A stretch of DNA of 64,000 nucleotides from Strigops habroptila (Eukaryota; Chordata; Aves; Psittaciformes; Psittacidae): positions 537,979 to 601,978 of the forward strand of contig NC_046358.1 in assembly GCF_004027225.2 (NCBI RefSeq), written 5' to 3'. The notes under the pieces were generated by a model. It was given only the letters and a program-made list of their open reading frames with translations. It searched no databases and was not told where the DNA came from. Shown one piece after another: positions 9,591 through 22,100 of this stretch. A program made the position numbers and the translations under genes. Every line of letters begins with the position of its first letter. Within the stretch, counting starts at the first letter, position 1.

Positions 9591-9879
9591 GTTGCGAGTG
9601 GGACCAACTCTCGGTTAGGTTCCCATCCATCACCACGTGTCTGAAAGCCATCAGTCAGCAAGGATGACCACTTTCCCCAGAGGATCCTCGTTCGGGGTGG
9701 TTCGGAAGGGACAGCAGTGTGGCTCACAGCACTACCGATCCGCCCTTAGGACAGGGCTGCCGAGGGACACCCACTGCTCCCCGGGGCCGGCGCATCCCCA
9801 TGCTTCGCTTCGGAGATCGTGCTCCCCCTACACAGCCACAGCCCCGGGCAACACCGCGCTCCGCCTGCCCTCCGCCCCG

Positions 9880-10112
9880 CGGCGCAAAGCATGATGGGAG
9901 TTGTAGTCCCTTACCCGCCTCCTCCCCGCTGGCAGCCGCTGCCAGGAAACTACATCCCCAGCAAGCACCGCGGCGGACGCCGCGGCGGGCGGGGCGCGGT
10001 GCATCCTGGTATATGTAGTCGCGGTGCCGCCGCGGGAGCGAGTGCGGCGGTGAGTGGGGACTCTGTTTCCCGGCGGGCGGTGCGGGCCCGGCGGCAGGCC
10101 GGGAGCGCCGAG
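9880..10112 (+). promoter_or_regulatory. DNAJC17 CpG-rich promoter with ZNF143/SBS-like sites
   Basis: GC- and CpG-rich stretch ending at the DNAJC17 start codon. It holds several matches to the ZNF143/Staf element (ACTACAAYTCCCAGCATGC): 9889-9910 on minus (ACTACAACTCCCATCATGC), 9948-9968 on plus (ACTACATCCCCAGCAAGCAC), 10001-10020 on minus (ACTACATATACCAGGATGC), and a weaker 10059-10075. Such clusters are typical of housekeeping promoters. The transcription start is not determined. Confidence 0.65.
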
Positions 10113-13100
10113 ATGGCGGTCGGTAAGGACCTGCTGCAGCTGGACCTGTACAGACTGCTGGGGGTCGGCGAGAAGGCGTCGGAGCAGGAGGTCAGGGCCG
10201 CGGCCGGGAGCTCTCACGGGGCCGCGGGGGGGGGGCTCGGGCCGGGGCCTCCTTTCGGTGCCCCCCGGCCCGGGGCTGGGGCTATGCTTAGCGGGGAAGC
10301 CTGTTTCCGTGGTGGTGGCTTTGCTGCGCTCACTTTACCCTCCCGTTTATCCCATCTCAATCCCGTGGAGCGAGGCCTGGCTTCGGAGCAGGATGGATGG
10401 GTGGGGGAGAGCCGCAGAGCTCGTTTCGGGCGGTGTTTGAGTGTTCATGTGCTCTCAGGAGGGAAACTCCCGTGTTTACCCCAACTCCAGTTGTTAGAGG
10501 CTGCTCTGGGTACTGCCGGTTCCCGTAATCCATGTTGTTAATATTGTGGGTTTGGAATTACATGTTTCCACTTTTTTTTTTTTTCTTTAATTGGTAAATC
10601 AACAGTAAACGCAAGATTTGGGCAACTCAGCTGGGAAAAGGAGACTTCAAGGGGAGCAAAGCTCTGAGTAAAACTGCTAGTAACTAAACAAGGTTAAGCT
10701 TGAAAGGGAAGCTTTGCTTTTCCTCCTTAGGCTTTATTTTTTTGTATTTTTTCCTTTCTGTAGCAATAAAGAGCAGTAGCAGCACAACAGGGTAAACCTT
10801 GGAAGCTACAGCCTGGGCATAACCTGAGGCTGCCTGGAGATTCCATGTGGATGAAGCACAAAACAAGGGAACAAGCTAAATGTAACACACAGGGTTGAAG
10901 GAGATGAAAGACTTGGGGTGACCTCAGGATTGAAGGAGATGGAAGACTTGGGGTGACCTCAGGATTGAAGGAGATGAAAGACTTGGGGTGACCTCAGATC
11001 TACTGCTGAGCTGGTCACTGGGGGAAAAGGATGAGAAATCTGCAAATTGGATGTTGTGCAACTTAAAAAGTGACAAGTGTAATTTAGAGTGTTAATCCTT
11101 GATATAAAGTACTTGAAACAGTCCCAAAACCCTTTGTGTGCAGAGCAGCATGGCCAGAAGAGAAGAATAAGGGAGAGCAAGGCTGCTCAAGTAATTTAAC
11201 CTCACTGTTCAGAGAAGCCTCATCTGCACCAGCCAGGTAGAGCAGTTATTGGAGTCGTTGTGACTGATGCACGGGAGGAGAGTTGCCTGTCTCTTAACTG
11301 GAGTCCTGCTTATGCAGGAGCTGGGATTAGCCTGCAAGGCTTTAGCTGCACATTCCCTTTCCAAGAACTTCGTCCACGAGGTGGTGCCGGGCACTGATAA
11401 TTCCACTTGTTTTAGCAGAGGAATGTGCTTGGCTGTGGAACGGAGCAGCTTTTCTTCCCCACTTTCCTTGTTCCCTGGCAAAGGGAACTCGGTTGTTAAC
11501 AGTGACTAAGCTCAGAAAGCTGTCAGTGTTTCTTTGAAGTGTGGAAGACATTAAACAGTCTTTGGTCAAGAATCCTTCACCTTGCCAAAGTCAGTTGTAC
11601 AGTAAATGGTACTTGCTCTGTCCCAAAGCTACAGCTGCAAAGAACATGGTATCCCTCTGGCTAGAAAACTGCCCCAGTGAGCCAGACTTAGCTGGGATGA
11701 TCCCGAGGTTCGACTTCTGTAGTACAGTGCACCTAACAAGTGAAACTTCTGGCTTTGAAAAAGCCAAGACTTGTTCAAGACATACCTACCTACAGAGTGT
11801 CCTGAGCTCCAGCACTTGCCCTAACGGTACAGCGTGGTTAAAAAGGACAGGTCACTGCGTTGAGGTTGAAAACTGAGCTTTTCGGAGGTCTCTTGCTGTC
11901 ACAGTAGCCTGCTTTATCCTTCAACATGGTGGGGGGGTTTGGAGCTATGAGCACTCTATAAAGGTCTTTATTTTCTGTCAGGCATTCATGAATGCCTGAC
12001 AGAAACCTTGAGACAGAAACCTTGCACATGCACATGAATGCTGGTTCAACCACAGCCTTCTACTTACTTAGAGAGGTGTGCTTTCAGTTCAGCAAAACCA
12101 ACCGCAAAATAAACCCTCTGAATAGCCATTTTTTGTCTCTGCAGTGGTGTTTTGTTGTGTTTTTCCCCCAAGTTGCTTTTCTCACCACAGACTAAACAGT
12201 AACTCTCACCCGTGGCTCTTGCAGGTGAAGAAAGCGTACCGGCAGAAGGCGCTGACATGTCACCCCGACAAGAACCCAGACAACCCCAGGGCAGGTGAGA
12301 TGGGGCTGTGCAGGCACAAACACCAGTTTGTGTTTGTTTTCACATGTGCAGACTGCTGGAAGCAGCTCTGCTTTGATTCAGGTCCGTCTGTGCGTGTGTA
12401 ATTAAGGGAATACCTGGGTATGTCATACAAAGTATACACAGGCAGGACTAAGAGGTATTTTCATCACTACCAGAGAGCTCTGGTTTTGAGGTGGAATACA
12501 GTCATGTTGGTTTGGGAAACATCAGTGTCAAGTCAGTGCTGAAATTGTATTTGCACTTCCCAGGTCTTCCCCCATGGTACTTGAAGCCCAGACCTTTGGC
12601 TGTGCTGTCCTAGTGTTCAGTGGCTGATCACTGTTTTAATTCATAGCTCTCACAGACAAAACTTTCAGCAACTTATAAATCTTATTATCTATGGGCATTG
12701 TCTGTTTTTATCTGTTAGAGACAAGGCCCTGACTCTGTGGAGCTGAGTATACCTAAACCATTAGCAGGGTCTGGCTTGTGCAGCTTTTCTGTTTCAGTTT
12801 GTAGCTGCAGGTGGCAGTGAACAGCAGTGGTAAGGATGAAGGATGCTGTTCTTCAGGACACCTCAAAATAAACTTGGTTCTGTATTTTGCATTTCCCAAT
12901 TTGATGTGCTGCAGTCTTATTGAGAACGTGTAGCTGTAGTACAGAGAAAAAAATCCCAACAGAAAACCAAGCTTTTAGGAGCAATGAGAGGAAAGCTGTG
13001 GGCTTTGAGGTGTGCAGAAGGTTGGGAAGTGATTTGAAGCGTGTGGGGAGGCCTCTGGCTCATATGTGTAACCTTCCAGGAAGAGGGTTGTCAACATTGC

Positions 13101-16100
13101 TGTAAACTGCAAAGCTTGAATCTCGGACTGCAAAGCTATTGATGTGATGGGGAGAATTTGGTTGTAACAGCGTGTTTCAGGCTGGCTGCAGGTTTTTACT
13201 GATAAGCTGCAGTAGATGGGTTCTGTGGAATTCATGCTCTCAAAGTTTCTGGTCACTTGAATTGATCCCAGGTTTTGTTTCTTAATTCACACAGAGGTTT
13301 ATGTAGCCAGTGTTGTCTGTTGAGGTGATCCTGGCTATAGGTTGCCTTAGAAATGCTTTGGAAAGATTATTCTTCTTTCTGCTGTTCTGCAGGTCTCTTC
13401 CATAAGGAAATGTCTTTCCTGGTTCACCCCCAGGCCACTAGCATGGTTTCCTGCATCTCACCCTTTTTTCTTCTAATCCCCAGCGGAAATCTTCCACCAA
13501 CTGTCTCAGGCCTTAGCGGTGCTCACAGATGCAGCAGCGAGGGTAAGGATCCTCCCCTGTACTGGGCACTGGTGGGGCTGCACCTCGAATCCTGGGTCAG
13601 TTCTGAGCCCCTCACTGCAAGAGAGACACTGAGGGGCTGGAGCGGGGCCAGAGAAGGGCCCCGGCGCTGGTGCAGGGCCTGGAGCACAAGTGTGATGAGG
13701 AACGGCTGAGGGACCTGGGGGGGTTTAGTCTGGAGAAGAGAAGGCTCAGGGGGGACCTTCTCGCTCTCTGCAACTGCCTGACAGGAGGAGGGAGCCAGGA
13801 GGGGGCTGGTCTCTGCTCCCAAGGAACAAGGGATGGGACAAGAGGAAACGGCCTCAAGCTGCCCCAGGGCAGGTTTAGATGGAGCTGAGGAACAATTCCT
13901 TCCCCAGAGGGTGCTCAGGCATTGGAACAGGCTGCCCAGGGCAGGGCTGGAGCCACCGTCCCTGCAAGTGTTCACACCCCGTGTAGCCGAGGCCTCAGTG
14001 CCATGGGTTAGTGGTGGCCTTGGCAGTGCTGGGAACGGTTGGACTTGATGATCTCAAAGGTCTTTTCCAACCTAGTTGATTCTAGGATTCTATGACACCC
14101 ATCCCTCAGCAGTGTTGGGACTGTGTGGTGCTGCAGGCATGCTGGAGAGGCACTGGGAACTCTGCCTCTCTGTCCTTCTCTATTCTCCAGTGTACCTTCA
14201 TGAATGCAAGTCTCATCTGTTACTCCCTCTAGTAGTCCATGAGATCATATAATAGGTGTCAGATAAGAACTTGGACAAATGTTGTTTTTGTGACTTGATG
14301 TGCTGGGAGTAGCTCTGTCCCTTCACTCAAGGGTGAGATACTGTCTTTAATAATGTATTAGACTGGGGCATATCCCATTTAAAATCTGAACGATAACCAC
14401 TACTGATGCAGGGACACGTTAAATTCCCATGGCAACGGTGCATCTGCAGTTCCCTTGAAGACAAGGTCTGACAAATAAATAATATCTGTGATTGCCAAGG
14501 CTCAAAGCCTTTCCACAGGGCACAAAAGAGACTTGTAAACAGCAAAGCTGAATCAGAATCACAATCTCTTTCCTTCTGCTGCAAGAGCTTTGCTGCCAGA
14601 GGGAGCTTGGGCTCTCCTCTTGCTGTGAGGAAGGGGTTGAGCGCCCACTGCACACTGGATGTGTGATGGGGAAGAATAAAAACCAGATAAAAATGAGCAA
14701 GTAACTCTATCCAGACAAACTGAGAGAAGACATGTTAAAACTTCACATTAGAGAATTTAAAGACATGAGATAAATCCCTTCTTTTCAAACATTGGCAAGG
14801 TTTGTGATCTCCCCTCCAAGAGGAATTTAGCTTTTGGCATCCAAGAACTTTTTGGCTTCTCCATTTTAAAAGGATAGTGTGTTTAGCAAACCCCTCCCAT
14901 GCAGGAAGGGAAAACACCAGCTTCTCTAGCCTATAAAACAAGAGCAGTGCTTTCCTGTACAATTACTCTACAAGAAAGATGTGAGCACTTGTGCCAGTCT
15001 GTGCTTTACCTACTACAGAGAGGTTCTGTGTAGGCTGATGAAGAGATTGCCACCTGGTTTAAGCAGGTGCCAGTGAAATAGCTGGTTTCCACCAGTTCTG
15101 AAGTCTCTATAGTGCTGAATGAATGTTGATGTGCTACTGCTGCTCAAGACTTCTGGTGCTCTTTGATCTCATACATTCATGTGAGTCTAATGCCCGTCTT
15201 GTATGAATCTTTCATATAAAACAGACCTTTTTAATTGTAAACCTTTGCGCTAAACCAACCCTGATCTGTTAGCATTGCCCTAAAGCTGCTTTAGGCAGGG
15301 ATAGGAACCCAAAATACTCTTCCCACCTCTGAAGATGGGTCAGACCTTCTCTGCAGTACACTTTGCACTTACTTACAGACTCCCTCACCCCTTCAGGCTC
15401 CATCTGGAGATCCGTGGGCCTCTTCTCATGTTCCCAGGGTATTTGTGTGAACTTCCAACACTTTTAGGAGGAATGTTAGCAAGAACAGAAAATCTTCCCC
15501 TCTGCTTACAGTGTTTCAGTGTCTGATGTGACCTTTATTCACTGCTTTCCATTTCTCCCTCCTGCTTTACATAGTTTCACACTGTTGTGGTGTTCTTTGA
15601 CAGGCAGCGTATGACAGAGTGCGAAAGGCCAAGAAACAGGCTGCAGAGAAGACACACAGACTTGATGAGAAGCGAAAGAAAGTGAAGCTTGGTAATGACA
15701 TCAAACCTTCATTTGCTCTTGGCTTAAAGCCTTCCTTAGCTGGGTGTCTGCATTGCTGCTGCTGCTGGAATTGACCATGGGTTAATCTGCTGCCCATCTG
15801 CAATGGCTGTGGCCTCTTTATGCCCAGTACAATGCTGTAGCCATCTGAAATCTCCTCCCACAGCCATAGCTGGGATGGTTCTGCGCTGAGAGGGGTTTGA
15901 TGAGTGTAACACTGCTGATACACTGATGTGCTGGCACAGGAGAGGTAGCAGAGCTGTCAGGACCCTACTCTGAAATTGGGGTTGGTGTAGCCAAGTTTGT
16001 TTCTTTCCATCCACCTCTGATCAGCAGTGAAAATTCTCTTTGGATTGTTGTAATTTGGTTGCTTTCTCTGCAGACCTTGAAGCCAGAGAACGAGAAGCTC

Positions 16101-19100
16101 AGGCCCATGAGAGTGAAGAGGAGGAGATCAGGACAACGAGATCATTAGAACAAGAAGTAATGATAAATTCTTAGTTTTCTCTGCTTCTTTTACGAAGAAT
16201 TGCTGAAAGTCTTTGTAATCGTAATGCAAATCACATGGGATGTGATGCCCCAAATCCAAGTGTAGCCGTCCTCCAGCATTTTGGATTAATGGCTCTGTGA
16301 AAGAGGCATGTAGAAGGGATCTTGTAGCAGTCTTGGGATATTCTCTTTGCCTCCCCTCTTCCTTTGGCACAGCAGACAATAACAACAGCTAATGGGTTAT
16401 ATGCTGGCTGATAGGCACTAGGAACATGGGGGGGGATCTGATTATGAGTGCTGGAGCTGTCACAGGGGAACTAGCCAGAGGGTTACCCTAGGAGATGGGT
16501 GTAAGACAAAAGGTCTCCTTGGCAGTGTTTAGCTGGCATAAGCCAGCCGTGGCCCCATGCCCTCAGATGCCCATCCTGTCTTCCCTCTGCTCTAGATAAT
16601 ACGCCTGCGTGAAGAAGGTTCCCGACAGCTCAAGGAGCAGCAGAGACTCATTCAGGAGCAGATCCAGCATGAAAGAGAGCAGCACTTCCAAGGTGAGAGC
16701 AGCACTTCCAAGGTGAGAGCAGAGCAGATTGGAGCCCTCGGCCAAAGTATGTGTGTGTGGGACTCCAGCTCTTCTGCAGACAGAGCTCAGGCACCGGTGC
16801 AGCCTTATCACTTGGGCACCTTATGTGTAGGATTCTGCTTTGCACCTTCTTCATGGCTAAGTCAAAGGCTGGTATCTCTGTGGGGTTGCTTCCTTACATG
16901 TTTCATGCTGCCCTTCAACAGGTTGCTGCTCCTTTCCAGTAAATACTCTGAAGTATTGAATCTGCGTGGTCTATGGAGCCCCACAGTTAAGCAGGACTTC
17001 AGGCTCCCTCCAGCATATCTCTCACAGTTGAAGCAGTCAGTGTTGCAGACTCAAAATGGGGAATGATCCCAGTTTGTAAAAACTAATAGTTGTCACTGCG
17101 TTACTACTTTGGTATCCCTTTGCAAGTTTTTGGTACTCATCACCCAGAAGAGACTTGGTGTGGAGAACAAAGTTTGTTTCAATCTATGGTTGCTGAGGCT
17201 TTACTTTCTGGAAGTTGATTCTCTCCTGTTCCTTGGGCATACACAGTCTCCATCCCAGGCTTGTACAAAGCAATTGGTATCCCCTATACAGGAGGGGATG
17301 AGGTTTTTCTGGAATCCCAGAACCTCATCCTTTGGCATACCTAAACCTCACTCCCATCCACACAGTTCTATAGTGAATTGCCTTTTTTAGTATCCTGTGA
17401 TTGGTAAGCTTAAAATACAGTTTTAGGTTTCAGAAAGTTCTTCTCTTTTCAAAACTGATTACAGTGCTGCTCAGGTTTTCAGTTCCATGGGAGGACTTAC
17501 CGCCTCCTGCCTCCGACTCCTTTCATTCCAGCAGAGGAAATAGCATAGGATCTGTTGCTTTCTTACAGGAAAAATATTGATGTAATGAGTAAAAAAAAAT
17601 AACCCAGGTCCAGATGCAGGAATTCTTTTGGGAGTCACCAGGGCATAGTCACACACCACTACTGTATGCAATCATTCATAGAATCCTAGAACCAACCAGG
17701 TTGGAAAAGACCTTTGAGATCATCAAGTCCAACCGTTCCCAGCACTGCCAAGGCCACCACTGACCCATGGCACTGAGGCCTCGGCTACATGGGGGGTGAA
17801 CACTTGCAGGGCCGGTGACTCCAGCCCTGCCCTGGGCAGCCTGTGCCAATGCCTGAGCACCCTCTGGGGAAGGAATTGTTCCTCAGCTCCATCTAAACCT
17901 CCCTGATATCAGTCTGTGCTACAGTTCATGATGGTGTTTCATAAGACTTTTGGGGCTGAAATGGTCTAGTGGAAATCCAGAAGTGTTTGCTATTGCCATA
18001 TGTGTGTTCTCAAGGTGAATTTTATGCTAATTGATCTTTAACCAAGAAGTTTTCGCTCATGTCCTTTTTATGTGTTTTTTCCTTTCCCCTCTTTAGTCAA
18101 GCAAGAAAGGAATGGAACAGAAGGCAAAATAACCCCTAAACTCAAAGTAAGACATCCTTATAAAGCTGGGGTTTGGTGAAAACTGGTAGAACATTACACA
18201 GCTTCAGAAAACAGAAGGGTCACTTCAACTCTGCTGAACTGGCAAGTCCCTTTGTACAGTGGATGTGAAGCTCCTCTATCTAGTATGCATCATGCATATG
18301 AACAGCTCCTGTCATTGCCTTTAAAACACTCCCCCTCACCCTATTCTCTACTGTCTGGTCCAAATTTCTGAGCCAGAAATTGAGTTGTCTCTGCTTTTAA
18401 GCACAGGGAAACATCTGCTTATTACCCTGATAGAGCCATTAATATGCTTTCAAGTATGATCTTTTTATTCCAGCGAGCAGTGCTTCTCCCTGTTGCCCAA
18501 ATAATTTGCTCCCTTTGGACATTCTGATGTTGAGGTCACTGTTCTGGGGGTGTAACTGTAAATAGCAGATTTGATTAAGGTGCAGGTGGCAGGAGCTGCA
18601 CTGAGCATCTGTTCACATGGACAAAACTTGTCATCTTTGTTTCCCAGCTCAAATGGAAATGCAGGAAGGAAGATGAGGCGAAAGGGGGATACTCAGAAGA
18701 TGTTCTGCTGCAGATCCTGCAAAAGGTATAAGAAAGGATGGTGGATTCTGGGAAGCTGCATACAAACTGGAGTGGGTCCTTTCCCTGTTGTCCAGCTTTC
18801 TCAGGCAATGTTCAGAGACCAGCAGCATGGCCCATTAGCTGTGATCTGTTCCCCAGGGAGCACCAATGTCTTGTTCCCAGCAGGGACTCCTCCTAAAACT
18901 CTTCCCACTGAGTGGTTCATGCCCTGCATAGAAATCAGTCTGGCTATGTGGTTATGGTGCACTTTTGCCTTCACTTAAAGCACTAGGTATTTGCTGCTGT
19001 GGGAAGCTCAGGGACAGGCATAGACAAGCCTTTGATGTGAGGAATCCCAGCAGGTGATCTTTATTTTCCCTTCATGCAAGTGTCTCCTGTAGCTCTGACT

Positions 19101-22100
19101 GAGCAAAGCAGCCCTCTTGCAGTGGGGCTTGCTGGAAGCAAAGTGTGGAGCTCCATTCCTCCCCAGAACTATTTCCTGGAGGGACAGAAATTATGACAGG
19201 TTGGGATCTGTGGGAGCATCACGCAAGACAGAAATGGTGACAGCTCAAGCCTCGTGTCTGAGAAAACACATGTTTTCTCTTTGCTTTCATTTCAGAAATG
19301 AACTTGACATCTCTGCTGGGTCTGTAATTAACCTTCCTTTCTTTCTTTGTCTTACCAGTATGGTGATGTGCTCAACTTGGTGATCTCCAGTAGGAAGACT
19401 GGGAGTGCAGTTGTGGAATTTGCTACGGTTAAGGCTGCTGTAAGTCTGGCAGAGCCCCTGGATGTGTGTAGCTGACAGTGGGCAAGAAGGGGTGCTGCAG
19501 GAGGGAAGGCTTGGCCAGCTGACAGCCTCCAGACGCTGCCTTGTCATTAAGGCACTGGGGAAGGGTAATGAGAGTCTAAAGGTACAGATGCCTGAAGGGA
19601 GTGGCAAAGCTGGAGGCACAAACCCAGAGCAGGTCGTGCACATAAACAAGCAGGTTGTGTGTGGAAAAGGCTGAGGGAAGAGGCACTGCTTCAAAGAGCA
19701 GGCACGGAGCTGTTTAACCAGCTCTCACTGAAGGTGAACTACCATTGTGGGAACGGGCTTAAGTTTTAGAGGTTATGCCAGGCATTTGCAGTTTAAAAGA
19801 AAGCAAAATGTCTTGACTCACTGTGAATTATAATAATTCATGTGGCTGTGGAAACAGAAATCATCAGTTACCCTTAATTGTAGTAGTTCCATCAACTTAA
19901 ACTTCACCGTAGGAGAGTCTCTGTCCCTTGTCACCTTTCTTTCACTCATATATCCAAATAATAAAAGCAATCCCACAGGACTGTCTGTGACCCTGTGACC
20001 TGTTTATCAAAAGTGCCAGCAATGATATGTTCTATCTGTGCTTAATGCAGATACAGACCTTAAAGGGGATTCCTCAGGTAGGGCAGCTGGGAGATCAGTG
20101 TTGCTTGTGCCCTGCTTGGCCTTGATGCCAGGCTGAGGTGGAAAAGCTTATGTGGTTGTTGGTGAGCTGTGAGGGAGTGACCTCTGAAATTCAGGTGGTG
20201 ATGGATATCTTCAATGGCTATTTTCACTGTCAGGAGATGGCTGTGAAGAATGAAGTTGGCCTGATAAATAACCCTCTCAAGATTTCCTGGCTGGAGGGCC
20301 AGCCCCAAAACAATCCCAGCACCATCCTTCCTGACAGCAGTAGTGAGCCCAGGACTTCCCAGGTAAGGAGACACAAAACAGGTTGCTGTTACCTAAACCT
20401 GTTTCTATAGAAACCTATATTTGCCAGTGTGCTCTGCATTGATGGTGAGATGTTGATTCCCAGCAGAGCTGGTAAGAAGCTCTTAATGCAAAGCCTCCTT
20501 CTCTGCTGACCCTTTTGTGCTGAAGCAGTGGCTTTTTTGAAGGACCTCTTGCCTGTTCTCAGCACACTGAGAACACGAGTATTTGGATCTTCACACAATC
20601 TCTCTTCAAAGTGGAAACCAAGGATGTTCCTTGCTCAGCCAAAGCCTCTAATGCCAGCCTTGTGGAATTTTTACTAATATACTTTGTGGGAATCCTCTGG
20701 CTGACAGCTGGTTGAAATGGGTCTCCTAGAAGGCTTCTTTAGGGAGGCTTTAGTTACTCACTGCATTCCCAAGAGGATAAAATTTCAGTGCTGTAAGAAA
20801 GCCTCTATTAGGGTCTGCAAGAGGGAAGGGAAAACAAGTATATACCCATGTAGAGACCTCATTGTCTGGTTTTGGTCCTTTTTACCCGTGTGGCTACTTT
20901 GAGTGCAAGGTGTGTGTTAACTTTTAGCTGCTGCTGCTTTATTTCACAAGATAATCCCTCTGAAGCTGTTGCTGTTGAGTAGCAAATGGATTCCAATCAC
21001 AAAACATGTGGAAGGCAATAGCATGTAGTGGTTAAAAGATAGAAACCAGTCTGAGGACATGCTGCAGCAGCTCGGCTCTGTTACCCTTTGCTCTTGGTGG
21101 CTTTCTGGACTGGGAGGTGTATCTGCTTCTTTTGAAGCAGGTTATGTCACACTTTGCTCTGTAGCACATTTTATGTTGTGCTCTGCCTGTCTTCTGCTCT
21201 AGTTAGCAATTCCTTGGCTGTGAAGGGGCCTGAGATCCTTTGCTGGTTATTTGAGTTCCAGTTCAAAATCCATTTGACACTTACTGCCTTCTTCCCTGTG
21301 GTATAAAGATCAGAATGATCTAATTGCAGAGAGGACTCTTGCCTCATGCTGTGCAGGTGCCTTTACCCTGTGTCTCAATCAGCTTTGTGTGTGTTCACTC
21401 CCTAAATATTTTAGCAGCTTGTGAGATTGTTCAGAATGAGAACTGGCTTGTTCCTAACTTAAGAGGGTTGCAGCTACAATTGGAGCTTGGTGGTGGATTC
21501 TTGCCTCCATGGGTTCAAAAGCCCTGGCTTTAACTAAGTTGATCTTGGCTTCTTTCCACGACCAAAGCTTGTTAGTGTGGAAGTGCAGCGTCTGCTGCTG
21601 TGGAGGATTAGCTTGGTGGAGCACAAGGGAGAGCAGGCTACAGCAGCAAAAGGTGTCCATGCTGAGTGGAGCTGGTGACTCACTTCTGCCCAACACAGCC
21701 TTGTCAATCCCCTACAGCTCTCAAAATGGTGAGGAGCTGTGGCCAGTGAACTTGCATCCTTCCCCAGGAATTGCACTGCTCATGCTTGTCTCTCTCCATT
21801 GCTGCTCTGTGTAAGCACCTGCAGATTCTCTAATTACATTGCAGTCTTGCTGTCCATGCTGAGGTCTCCAAGCTGCTCCGGTTCCTCCTTTTCCTAGTTC
21901 CTACTCCAGACCCTCCCCAGATCCTGCTGCTGCTTCCATTAGGATGCTTCTAAAGTCTGTAATGTGGTAAGAGCTTCTCTTGGCTGTACTGCTTCCACAG
22001 AATCATAGAATCAACCAGGTTGGAAAAGACCTTTAAGATCATCAAGTCCAACCATTACCCCAGGACTTCCAGGTGACTTATTCTCTGTCCTCAGCTCTTC

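Larger units (their letters stand above)
10191..12224. other. DNAJC17 intron 1
   Basis: CpG-rich at its start (including a poly-G run near 10207), then unique intronic sequence. It carries the 35-bp tandem repeat and the palindrome listed separately. No nested gene was recognised. Confidence 0.6.

Noticed and set aside
9819-10112. N-terminal extension of the DNAJC17 frame upstream of 10113
   Set aside because: The frame is open through the CpG promoter, but homology with DNAJC17 begins at [13 protein letters not shown]; the upstream part is promoter.
13523-13975. Frames encoding '[20 protein letters not shown]' and relatives (also at 32893, 40051, 49230)
   Set aside because: Antisense translation of CR1 subfamily B.
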